Of a stretch of DNA of 24,177 nt, positions 6,388-13,541 are shown one piece after another (positions within the stretch are counted from its first letter, which is position 1; each line of letters begins with the position of its first letter). The notes under the pieces were generated by a model. It saw only the letters and a program-made list of their open reading frames with translations, searched no databases and had not been told where the DNA came from. The position numbers and the translations under genes are program-made. This stretch comes from Gammaproteobacteria bacterium (GTDB lineage Bacteria > Pseudomonadota > Gammaproteobacteria > Granulosicoccales > Granulosicoccaceae): positions 1-24,177 of the forward strand of contig JAHQVR010000034.1 in the NCBI GenBank assembly GCA_019634245.1, written 5' to 3'.

Positions 6388-6981
6388 ATGATTTCAGTCA
6401 TGTCCGTTGAATTTCTTCCACCACCGCTAGACCAGCTAACCAAGAGTGATCGAAAACACAGAAGTTTAGCCAGCGGAGACATTCTGTTTGACCAGGATAG
6501 CGCGTCAACTGGATTGTTTTATCTGGTGTCCGGCACAATCGATCTCAAAAGACTGACAAAAGATGGTCATAGCATCGTTATTCACCGAGCTCGTTCTGGG
6601 GATACCTTTGCGGAAGCATCAGTATTCTCAGACAACTACCACTGTACTGCCATGGCGGTGATTGAATCACAAATTATTGAATGCGCGCGATCCGCGATAT
6701 CAGAATTATTAGATACCAACGTTGATTTTGCACGCTCTATGGCTTATCGATTTGCGATGCAGATTCAAGAAAGTCGCCGTCGAGTCGAGTTGCTTTCGAT
6801 ACGATCGGCCGATGAGAGGATTCTCGCTGCACTCCATGATGGGTTGTTGGTCGACAACATCTCATCATTCGCAGAAGTGGTTGGTCTCGCTCCTGAGACT
6901 GTGTACCGGACGTTGGGAAAACTTAATAAAAAAGGACTTATTGTAAAAACAGCAAGAGGAATATATAGAACACCTAACTAA
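6388..6981 (+). CDS. Crp/Fnr-family transcriptional regulator
   Basis: This is a 198-residue regulator from ATG 6388; ATG 6400 (MSVEFLPPPL) is an equally good start four residues later. The N-terminal cyclic-nucleotide-type beta-barrel covers about residues 15-125 (SGDILFDQDSASTGLFYLVSGTIDLKR, then GDTFAEASVFSDNYHCTAMAV). A dimerisation helix follows (SMAYRFAMQIQESRRRVELL). The C-terminal winged helix-turn-helix contains FAEVVGLAPETVYRTLGKLNKKGL. The phosphate-binding arginine of cAMP-responsive CRP is absent; the equivalent stretch reads YHCTAMA, so another signal is likely. No FNR-type N-terminal cysteine cluster is present. It is divergent from the His/Met-rich gene, which is therefore its most likely target. 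The open frame upstream of 6388 overlaps that gene and is not used. Confidence 0.85.
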   Translation: MISVMSVEFLPPPLDQLTKSDRKHRSLASGDILFDQDSASTGLFYLVSGTIDLKRLTKDGHSIVIHRARSGDTFAEASVFSDNYHCTAMAVIESQIIECARSAISELLDTNVDFARSMAYRFAMQIQESRRRVELLSIRSADERILAALHDGLLVDNISSFAEVVGLAPETVYRTLGKLNKKGLIVKTARGIYRTPN

Positions 6982-7203
6982 TAGAACTGACAACTATTGA
7001 GTCTGTGAAGCTAGTCATCTTCTGTTGAACCATAGTGTCAAAAAACACCGAGCCCCTTTAAGTGCCTATGGCCTTGAACAGGTCATAAATATAAATAGAT
7101 TACAGACTGATTCGATTGCGACTAATCCTTTGCGTGTTATTTTGGCTTCACCGCCAATGGTGCGCTAGCTTCTGATATTGAACACTACACCCTGTTATAA
7201 GCG

Positions 7204-7566
7204 TTACTCACTAACCAAGTGAATGGTATTGGAGGGACTGCTCAACCAAAAGCCATGGAAACTAGAGGGAAGAGGTTCTATTTCATTCCTAATTGCACAG
7301 CCCTGTTGCTCTAAGTATTTTTTAGCCTCGACAGCATTGTCTGTCTCAATTTCAAGCCATACCTCGGCTTGACTTATTCCGGATATTCTATCAATCCATA
7401 AATTCTTGTCACCGAATTCGAAGGTGACCGAGTCAAACTCATCAGGTGAACTGGCCTCTTTTTGCTTTAGGCCCAATATAACCTTGTAAAAATTCACCAT
7501 TCTCTCGAATTCATGCGTCGGCACTTTTACCGCAATATTTTTTCCAGGGCTAAATTTTGGCTTCAT
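7204..7566 (-). CDS. VOC-superfamily (glyoxalase/bleomycin-resistance-like) protein
   Basis: This 120-residue single-unit VOC protein shows two beta-alpha-beta-beta-beta modules: VKVPTHEFERMVNFYKVILGL (module 1, about residues 14-34), SVTFEFGDKNLWIDRI, then VWLEIETDNAVEAKKYLEQQG (module 2, about 69-89), and GFWLSSPSNTIHLVSE at the end. The usual metal ligands are only partly evident (no clear His in strand 1), so activity as a glyoxalase is doubtful; other members bind antibiotics or are dioxygenases. The start is supported by AAGGTGA about 6 bases before the ATG. It is a stand-alone gene with about 150 bases upstream to the transaminase gene on the same strand. Confidence 0.8.
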   Translation of the reverse strand: MKPKFSPGKNIAVKVPTHEFERMVNFYKVILGLKQKEASSPDEFDSVTFEFGDKNLWIDRISGISQAEVWLEIETDNAVEAKKYLEQQGCAIRNEIEPLPSSFHGFWLSSPSNTIHLVSE

Positions 7567-7720
7567 TCAGTTCACCTTGTTCGGATGATATGTAACGAGA
7601 AGTCACGCATTGGGCTCAGATTGGGCTCGCGTCGTCTATCTTAAGTTATTTGTTCAATTTGAATATTCCAGAGCTGTATAAAAATACAAGTTACTGTAAT
7701 TTTTCCATCATTCAAGTTCC

Positions 7721-8605
7721 TTAATATTCAATCATCGATGTATACACCGGATTGTCATGATTCGCCCAATAAAGTTCTTGGAGTTGTTTTGTAATTGGGC
7801 CCATGGTTCCACTACCAATGGACTGACTGTCTATTGTAATTATGGGCATAATGCCACCAGCCGTGCTTGTGGCAAACAATTCATCCGCGCCACGAGCGAA
7901 ATCAGGACCTAAATCGCCCTGAACAACTTGATAGCCACACTCTGTTGCTAGCTCTATTGCTGTTTTGCGGGTAATACCTTCCAGAACCCCACAGGCAGGG
8001 GTTGTTAAGACTGAATCTTTAATTGCAAATATGTTAAACCCAGGTCCCTCCTGTATATTTCCCTGCGAGTCAACTACGGCAGCGGTTTCTCCTCCGCGAT
8101 CATAGGCTTCAAATTGACCCATAACTAAATCTAGCCAGTGATAATTTTTAATGGTTGGATCAACAGACTCAGTTGGAATACGTTGCTTGCTACTCACAAT
8201 CAGATGAAGTCCATGCCCTGGTTCTGAAATCCAAACAAATGGAATGGCAAAGGCAAAAAACTGATTAACGCATGTTCTAGGATCTCGAGAGCCAGCCCTT
8301 GGTATACCTCGTGTTGTGATCATTTCGACATATGCGTTACGAAATCCACTGGCTTTAACACAATTGCTCAAAATCGCGCGTACCTCTTCCCGTGAGTACG
8401 GAAGTGACATGCGTAATCTATCCATTCCAGAATAGAATCGCTCCAGGTGGTCATCAAGCCGGAAATATTTGCCTTCCCAAACATGAACAACATCATAGGT
8501 GGCGTCAGAATGAAGAAAACCCCAATCGAGAATTGAAATTTTCGCCTCTGAGATTGGAACAATACATCCATCGATATATGCAGCACCTTGAGAAAAGTCA
8601 GACAA
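7721..8605 (-). CDS. Class IV PLP aminotransferase, resembling (R)-selective amine transaminases
   Basis: This is a 294-residue fold-type IV PLP enzyme (branched-chain/D-amino-acid aminotransferase family). Lys153 in DPTIKNYHWLDL should form the PLP Schiff base, and Glu186 in QEGPGFNIF contacts the pyridine nitrogen. GITRKTAIE (210-218) and ATSTAGGIMP (245-254) form the phosphate cup. The segment HSDATYDVVHVWEGKYFRLD (32-51) and the C-terminal MGPITKQLQELYW closely recall (R)-amine:pyruvate transaminases of the ATA-117 group, more than IlvE or Dat; this rests on memory, not a search. The start is TTG, supported by GGAG (8616-8613) seven bases upstream and by absence of a suitable ATG nearby. 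The protein is cytosolic. The FMN-reductase gene lies 107 bases upstream on the same strand; the natural substrate is unknown. Confidence 0.87.
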   Translation of the reverse strand: MSDFSQGAAYIDGCIVPISEAKISILDWGFLHSDATYDVVHVWEGKYFRLDDHLERFYSGMDRLRMSLPYSREEVRAILSNCVKASGFRNAYVEMITTRGIPRAGSRDPRTCVNQFFAFAIPFVWISEPGHGLHLIVSSKQRIPTESVDPTIKNYHWLDLVMGQFEAYDRGGETAAVVDSQGNIQEGPGFNIFAIKDSVLTTPACGVLEGITRKTAIELATECGYQVVQGDLGPDFARGADELFATSTAGGIMPIITIDSQSIGSGTMGPITKQLQELYWANHDNPVYTSMIEY

Positions 8606-8612
8606 ATTTATT

Positions 8613-8616
8613 CTCC
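8613..8616 (-). promoter_or_regulatory. Ribosome-binding site that fixes the TTG start of the aminotransferase
   Basis: GGAG on the minus strand (8616-8613), seven bases before TTG at 8605-8603. It supports this rare start codon over any later in-frame methionine, which would remove the first strand of the domain. Confidence 0.6.
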
Positions 8617-8712
8617 AAAATTATTTGCAGCTACCGTCCAACGCTCCAGTATGGTAACGCTGCCATAAATCCAGTTCGACCTGGAACCTTTATCGTATAA
8701 ATTAAATAATCT

Positions 8713-9237
8713 CTACCCAATATGTCGTTCGAATCGGGATAGAAATTTGACAATCGAACTTCTGTTTGCTGGATCCGATAGCAACGCATCTACACTAACA
8801 GGTGATGTGCTATTAAGCGCAATACGCAGGAAATTATCTTCATCGAATCGATCTGAAACCGTATGTAACACAATCCGCAAAGACGCTAGCATGTCGTCCC
8901 CTCGATATGAAGAATGAGCCAGCACTATTGGCATGGACATGATTTCTGGACGAGACACCAACCAGTCAATAGCGTTTTTAAGGCCACCAGGAATAGCTCT
9001 TACGTACTCTGGACTGGCAATAATAATTCCATCTGCCTTTTCTATTTCACTACAAAATAGTTCTACTTCGGTTGGCGTTAAAGAACCTTCTAAATCGGGA
9101 TTAAATATCGGTAGAGACTCAAGCCTTTGATAAATAGCGATATCCATTGCTTCAGGAGCGCAGCGTTGGATCGCTTTTAATAAGAGGCTGTTCGATGAAT
9201 CAGATCTTAGGCTGCCAGAAATCGCTAGAACTCTCAT
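8713..9237 (-). CDS. NAD(P)H-dependent FMN reductase family protein
   Basis: This 174-residue flavodoxin-like oxidoreductase belongs to the NADPH-dependent FMN reductase family (relatives include ChrR/YieF-type quinone and chromate reductases and ArsH). The phosphate-binding loop GSLRSDSSN is at residues 8-16, SLPIFNPDLE at 41-50, and the flavin-ring loop ASPEYVRAIPGGLKNAIDWL at 74-93, all in family positions. It probably binds FMN and reduces quinones or other small acceptors in the cytoplasm. It precedes the aminotransferase gene by 107 bases on the same strand; a shared transcript is possible but not evident. The exact acceptor cannot be inferred. Confidence 0.88.
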   Translation of the reverse strand: MRVLAISGSLRSDSSNSLLLKAIQRCAPEAMDIAIYQRLESLPIFNPDLEGSLTPTEVELFCSEIEKADGIIIASPEYVRAIPGGLKNAIDWLVSRPEIMSMPIVLAHSSYRGDDMLASLRIVLHTVSDRFDEDNFLRIALNSTSPVSVDALLSDPANRSSIVKFLSRFERHIG

Positions 9238-9452
9238 CGTAATTGCCTAATTTGATTCATATTAGAACTGGCTATCGCTTCTTCTATGACGTCTCAAGGT
9301 TAATAGCTGTTGTTTGTACAGCTCGCCACAAAGCTATTCCAACACAATGAATCAGCGCAAGATCAATTTGACCTTTGAAGCTTATTGCCGCGTTCACCAT
9401 TCAAATAGTCCAAAGAAATCTCTCTATGCCGCTATGTTCCCAATGTAGACGC

Positions 9453-10070
9453 TCACAGATTTGAAATCCATTGACCCAGTTGATCATATGAGTGAATGAA
9501 ATTACTATGAAATGGTTGCCTAGAGCCACAGAATTGAACAGCGCTCATGCCTGCGGCGTTCGCAGCTTCAACTCCTGCGGGGCTATCTTCTACAACCAAA
9601 CAATTCTGTGGTGCGACTTTCATGCACTGAGAAGCATACAAAAAAATATCGGGTTCTGGTTTCCAAGAGCCTATGTCATACGAACTGAAGATATTAGTTT
9701 CAAAATACTCGGATAAATTCGTTTTCTTTAAGGCCGGTTCGACTTTGCTAACCGGGGCACTTGTAGCAATACAAACCGGCAGAGAAATTTCGTCCAATGC
9801 ATGATGAACACCGTCAAACGCCCTCAATTGAGTATCGAATAACTCAGCCACTCGATTCCTGTAATCTTTTTCAATAGTTGGAGAAAGCTTACAATTAAAT
9901 TGCTTCTCGATATCTGAGAAAATCCAAGCGAGTTTTCTACCTGAGTAGTTTTTAACCATCTCTTCGACGGAAACATTTATTGACGGTATCAAGTCCAAAA
10001 AAGCCTGATTAGAAAGTACCTCACTATCAACTAGCGTTCCGTCAAAATCGAAAATCACACACTGAATCAT
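9453..10070 (-). CDS. HAD-superfamily phosphatase, subfamily IA (beta-phosphoglucomutase/YieH-like)
   Basis: This is a 205-residue haloacid-dehalogenase-type hydrolase. Motif I is DFDGTLVDSE, with nucleophile Asp8 and acid/base Asp10. The helical cap lies at about 15-85. Motif II is the threonine/serine in CIATSAP (about 100). Motif III is the lysine in SWKPEPDIFLYA, and motif IV is VVEDSPAGVEAANAAGM. All catalytic residues are present, so a small phosphorylated metabolite (sugar phosphate or similar) is the expected substrate. The cap region and the 'WKPEPDIFL' form resemble YieH-like 6-phosphogluconate phosphatases, but the substrate cannot be fixed. Single gene, with gaps of 215 and 240 bases on either side in which no gene is seen. 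Confidence 0.87.
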   Translation of the reverse strand: MIQCVIFDFDGTLVDSEVLSNQAFLDLIPSINVSVEEMVKNYSGRKLAWIFSDIEKQFNCKLSPTIEKDYRNRVAELFDTQLRAFDGVHHALDEISLPVCIATSAPVSKVEPALKKTNLSEYFETNIFSSYDIGSWKPEPDIFLYASQCMKVAPQNCLVVEDSPAGVEAANAAGMSAVQFCGSRQPFHSNFIHSYDQLGQWISNL

Positions 10071-10310
10071 TCGGTATTCCAGAATTTAATCTGTGACGGT
10101 GATGTTATAGCTCTGGGCATTGACTATCACAATTGAGGTTTATTCAAAGTCTACAACTCACGGTATTTATTCAATCTTCCACCAATTGCAAAGCGCAAAA
10201 AGGGAATGTTATTCCATACTCATAATCGGTGCTCGCGTCTGCGACTGCATTCCTGGTTACTACTTCGCCTGACGTAGCCTACCGTGGCAGATACCCTACC
10301 GGAAAACGCA

Positions 10311-11063
10311 TCATTTGTTTCCCGACAGCTCGGCTCTATAGCCTGCCAACAGAGACTGCCAATGAGCGATCGGCTGATCAACGTCCCGTTTGTTTTGCTC
10401 TTTTCTCAACGATCGATGCAAACGGTCTAAGTTCTTCTGACGCCACTCCAGTTGAGCGTGTTGTTGCAAAAGCGCTTTGTCAAAATCAATCAATGACACT
10501 TTAGGTTCTGGTGCTAGTTCGACCAAAATGTTGTGCGCATTTAAATCGGCATGACAGACCCCTGCTGAATGAAACCGAGCTATACACCTACCCACCTGAT
10601 GCATAACCGACTCTTTCAATCCATCGACGCCTTGTTGCATTTTGGCTAAGGTCTGCCCTGCAATTCTGTGAGTGATCAAACTGGCCTGATAAGTAATACC
10701 GGATCTGACCACCTCGCAGGCATAGGGTTTGGGTGCGGGCAACCGCTGGGCATCCAGTGCAACCAGACAATTAAACTCAGCAAAAGCCCGGGTCTGTTCT
10801 AAACCGGTCCATATGTAATCCGACGTACTGAGACGCCTGGCAAAACCACCTCGCCGAAAGCGGCGAAGTACCAGAGATGTGTTCTCTATGTTTAAGAACT
10901 GTGCGGTGGCCCTGCCACCTGAGGCGTGTCCGGAAAGTACATCACTGGCCTGCAGCCAACCGTCATCAAAAAATTGGGGAGAAAATTCAGGGCCGCCATC
11001 GACAATAAACCGGAAATAGTGTCCGTTTCGTTGGTCAGGTTTTTGCGTCTGAAAGGCTAGCAT
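10311..11063 (-). CDS. kdkA: 3-deoxy-D-manno-octulosonic acid (Kdo) kinase
   Basis: This 250-residue LPS inner-core kinase transfers phosphate from ATP to Kdo on lipid IVA at the inner membrane. It has a bacterial protein-kinase-like fold: glycine-rich SGGRATAQFL (48-57), LVLRRFRRGGFARRL (65-79), YIWTGLEQTRAFAEF (83-97, a KdkA hallmark), the catalytic loop CHADLNAHNILV with Asp173, and the metal-binding LIDFDKA (191-197). The length matches the family. The start codon (11063-11061) lies inside the preceding zinc-finger gene, a 29-base overlap, which implies translational coupling. KdkA is typical of organisms with a single phosphorylated Kdo in the inner core (Haemophilus, Vibrio). The neighbouring acyltransferase and glycosyltransferases fit an LPS context. 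Confidence 0.9.
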   Translation of the reverse strand: MLAFQTQKPDQRNGHYFRFIVDGGPEFSPQFFDDGWLQASDVLSGHASGGRATAQFLNIENTSLVLRRFRRGGFARRLSTSDYIWTGLEQTRAFAEFNCLVALDAQRLPAPKPYACEVVRSGITYQASLITHRIAGQTLAKMQQGVDGLKESVMHQVGRCIARFHSAGVCHADLNAHNILVELAPEPKVSLIDFDKALLQQHAQLEWRQKNLDRLHRSLRKEQNKRDVDQPIAHWQSLLAGYRAELSGNK

Positions 11064-11253
11064 GCTCAGTGCTCGATTCTTTTACCAATCGAAACTCCGT
11101 TCCACAATAGGGGCACTTCGCTTCGCCTGATTCTTCCACGGGAATGAACACTCGAGGATGACTGTTCCACAATGAGGTTGACGGCATTGGACAGTGCAAA
11201 GGTAAATCGGCAACCGTGACGTCCACTTGAGTTTGTGCATTCGATTCTTTCAT
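11035..11253 (-). CDS. Small zinc-finger protein (zf-CHCC family)
   Basis: This 72-residue protein carries the zf-CHCC domain. Its putative zinc ligands are Cys21 (in LHCPMP), His32 (SHPRVFIPV) and the pair CPYCGTEF (Cys47, Cys50). The spacing and the W-N-S-H-P segment are those of the family, which is related to the zinc-binding NDUFS6 subunit of mitochondrial complex I; the bacterial role is not known. It is the first gene of a pair with kdkA and overlaps it by 29 bases in another frame. Many proteobacteria keep this small gene next to LPS-core genes (recalled). It is divergent from the ABC transporter gene across about 210 bases. Confidence 0.85.
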   Translation of the reverse strand: MKESNAQTQVDVTVADLPLHCPMPSTSLWNSHPRVFIPVEESGEAKCPYCGTEFRLVKESSTEHASLSDAKT

Positions 11254-11464
11254 AGGAAATCAGTGTCAATCTCTAAAAGTAGTGTGTTACAGGTGTGTGC
11301 GCCAGCTATCCATGAGAACTAGTCGAAACGAGCCAAGCACCTGAGTATTATCTGTGAAATCGAGCCGGGTCGGTGAATTTATTGCCGCTCTCGACAATGC
11401 CATATTGAACCACAAACTCAATAGATGAGGCCAACAATGCACGCCCTTCGGGTATCATTTGCGC

Positions 11465-12517
11465 ATGTCCACTCAACTGGAACTCGACAATCTCTCGGTA
11501 AGCCTCGATGGCACTCCGATTATCCACGACGTGTCCTGCACAATCGAGGAAGGAGACATTGCCTGCCTGTTAGGCCCCAGTGGATGTGGTAAAACCACCA
11601 TTCTCAGGGCGATCGCAGGTTTTGAACCACCTTCGAGCGGTGTCATTAGGATAAGGGGTGAGGAAACCGCGACAGCGCACCGCCAAATCGATGCCACTCG
11701 GCGGAAAATTGGGATGGTGTTTCAAGACCTAGCACTATTTCCTCACATGACTGTCCGCAAGAACGTTGCCTTTGGCATGGATGGGCGCCAAAGAGCAGAC
11801 TGTGGCAAACGTGTCGAGGAGCTACTCGAGCTGGTGTCACTGAGCGACTATGCTGAGAGCTATCCTCACCAACTGTCCGGTGGACAACAACAACGTATCG
11901 CGTTAATCCGGGCGATGGCACCCCGGCCGCCCGTATTGTTGCTCGATGAGCCGTTTAGCAGCCAAGACACCGATTTGCGAGTACAACTCGCCCATGAGGT
12001 GCGTGAAATTCTCAAGCACGATGGTATCACTGCGGTTTTAGTTACCCATGATCAGCATGAAGCCTTTGCAATCGCAGACCACATAGGGGTCATCAATGAT
12101 GGCTGCTTATTACAATGGGACAACGCTTACAACCTCTATCACAAGCCGAGTAATCGATTCGTGGCCGATTTCATTGGTGAGGGTGTGTTCGTGTGCGGCA
12201 ACACCCTAGAAAATAACGAAATACAAACCGAGCTGGGCATCATTCAAGGCGAGTTATCAAATAAGTATAAGGTCGGCACCCAGATAGAACTTCTGGTGAG
12301 GCCCGATGATATCGTTCATGACGAACGAAGCGATAGCAAAGCGACGGTTATCGCTAAAGACTTTCGCGGTGCAGACCATCTGTATACTCTGCGAATGCCT
12401 GGAAACACACGCCTGCTCAGTTTGGCACCCAGCCATCACAATCACAGTGTGGGTGACAAAGTGGGTGTGCGTTTACAACTCGATCATCTAATGATCTTTG
12501 AAAGCGAAAATTTTTAA
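11465..12517 (+). CDS. ABC transporter ATP-binding protein, FbpC/PotA-like, no permease in view
   Basis: This is a 350-residue importer-type ATPase of the CUT1/Fbp class. Walker A is GPSGCGKTT (37-45), the Q-loop MVFQDLALFP (84-93), the signature LSGGQQQR (137-144), Walker B VLLLDEP (157-163) and switch His195 in LVTHDQHEA. Residues 240-350 form a TOBE-type regulatory domain (LLVRPDDIV, VIAKDFRGADHLYTL). FbpC-like iron(III) transporters are the closest recalled relatives. The D-loop reads SSQD instead of the usual S-x-LD. ATG at 11465 is preferred to the in-frame TTG at 11459. No permease or binding-protein gene is in the window, and the next gene, a glycosyltransferase, overlaps its 3' end. 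The substrate is therefore unknown. Confidence 0.87.
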   Translation: MSTQLELDNLSVSLDGTPIIHDVSCTIEEGDIACLLGPSGCGKTTILRAIAGFEPPSSGVIRIRGEETATAHRQIDATRRKIGMVFQDLALFPHMTVRKNVAFGMDGRQRADCGKRVEELLELVSLSDYAESYPHQLSGGQQQRIALIRAMAPRPPVLLLDEPFSSQDTDLRVQLAHEVREILKHDGITAVLVTHDQHEAFAIADHIGVINDGCLLQWDNAYNLYHKPSNRFVADFIGEGVFVCGNTLENNEIQTELGIIQGELSNKYKVGTQIELLVRPDDIVHDERSDSKATVIAKDFRGADHLYTLRMPGNTRLLSLAPSHHNHSVGDKVGVRLQLDHLMIFESENF

Positions 12518-13403
12518 CTCCTTGGATACCTATGCGTTCACCCGCTGGGTGCTGAAGTGGATAGCAGGTAGCTCACTACCACCGCACTGGTTTTATTCGC
12601 GTATTCCACCAAAGGAAGAACGAACAAAGAAAGCCGGAAAACTGACAATAGAGATCGTCTCTCATTGTTGGCAGTACTCTCGCCTATTGTCCTACCAGTT
12701 AAGTTCATTACTTCAACACCCAGTGAGTCAGGCCACCATTATCATGACCGTCTTCTACAGCGAGGAAGACACTGCCACCACAAATCTTTTGGCGTTTTTT
12801 TCTAAAAAACAACCCAATAATATCGTGTGGAATTTTCAGCCAATCGATACACCTCTTCTATTTAGACGCTCGATTGGAAGGAACATGGCTGCTCGCGAGT
12901 CGAGCGCAGACTGGGTATGGTTCACTGACTGCGACATGACCTTTCAGGAAAACTGCTTGGATTCGTTGGCTAATGCACTGCAAAATCGAGATGATGCATT
13001 AGTACACCCAAAAATTGAATCCAAAACTGAGATTTATACCAATGATGATTTAGTTATCAACAATTCATTGGCAGAGCCTCAACTCATGCTCGTCGAATCC
13101 GATCGCTTTATCCCACACGAAATCACGCGTGCCACAGGACCCCTACAAATTACACATGGGGACGTCGCAAGGAGTAACGGCTACTGCGATGACGTCGAAT
13201 GCTACCAACAACCGGCTAACCACTTTCAAAAAGCCACTGAAGATAGAGTGTTTCGTTGGCTATTGGAGACGCAAGGCGTAGCAATTGACGTGGACGGTGT
13301 CTGCCGAATTCAACATATAAATAAGGGCCGGTATAAACCAAATTCAAAATCGTCGCTTATCCGTCGCAACGTACGTCGACTGCAGAGTTTTATTCGCCGC
13401 TAG
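12498..13403 (+). CDS. Glycosyltransferase, GT-A fold (GT2-like)
   Basis: This 301-residue putative glycosyltransferase has a Rossmann-like GT-A core starting at LTIEIVSHCWQYSRLLSYQL (about 49-68). A DxD-type metal/nucleotide-sugar motif, FTDCDMTF, is at about 142-149 (Asp144, Asp146). GPLQITHGDVAR (about 214-225) and EDRVFRWLL are typical acceptor-side elements. No membrane segment is visible. The best start is TTG at 12498, inside the end of the ABC ATPase gene (20-base overlap); another in-frame TTG lies at 12522, and the first in-frame ATG is far inside the domain, so the start is uncertain. It probably adds a sugar to LPS or another surface glycan, judging by kdkA and the acyltransferase nearby. 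Donor and acceptor are unknown. Confidence 0.75.
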   Translation: MKAKIFNSLDTYAFTRWVLKWIAGSSLPPHWFYSRIPPKEERTKKAGKLTIEIVSHCWQYSRLLSYQLSSLLQHPVSQATIIMTVFYSEEDTATTNLLAFFSKKQPNNIVWNFQPIDTPLLFRRSIGRNMAARESSADWVWFTDCDMTFQENCLDSLANALQNRDDALVHPKIESKTEIYTNDDLVINNSLAEPQLMLVESDRFIPHEITRATGPLQITHGDVARSNGYCDDVECYQQPANHFQKATEDRVFRWLLETQGVAIDVDGVCRIQHINKGRYKPNSKSSLIRRNVRRLQSFIRR

Positions 13404-13541
13404 AAGCCTGCTTAGGCGTCAAACCCCTCTCACCACGCCCATGGCGACCTAACCATAAATAGCCAAAAAATATCTAAAGCGTGCTAAGAGCTACACCAAC
13501 ATAGGGTACAAACCGCTTTTAATAATTTCGGCAACGATCGA

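Noticed and set aside
6982..7203. Possible terminator CACC-GGTG hairpin in the gap after the Crp/Fnr gene
   Set aside because: The stem is only 4 bp with a 6-base loop and no T-run.
9238..9452. Search for a small RNA or gene in the FMN reductase-HAD gap
   Set aside because: Only short interrupted frames and a 5-bp inverted repeat (AGCTG...CAGCT) with a 9-base loop; nothing supportable.
10229..10504. 91-residue plus-strand frame overlapping kdkA
   Set aside because: Two thirds of it is antisense to the kdkA C-terminus; no ribosome site or family.
11254..11464. Divergent promoter of the zinc-finger and ABC genes
   Set aside because: A TTGACA lies only 8-14 bases before the zinc-finger ATG, too close for a -35 box, and no well-spaced boxes were found on the plus strand.
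13404..13541. Possible terminator GCCT-gctt-AGGC between convergent glycosyltransferase genes
   Set aside because: The stem is only 4 bp with no T-run; too weak to call, although some termination must occur here.
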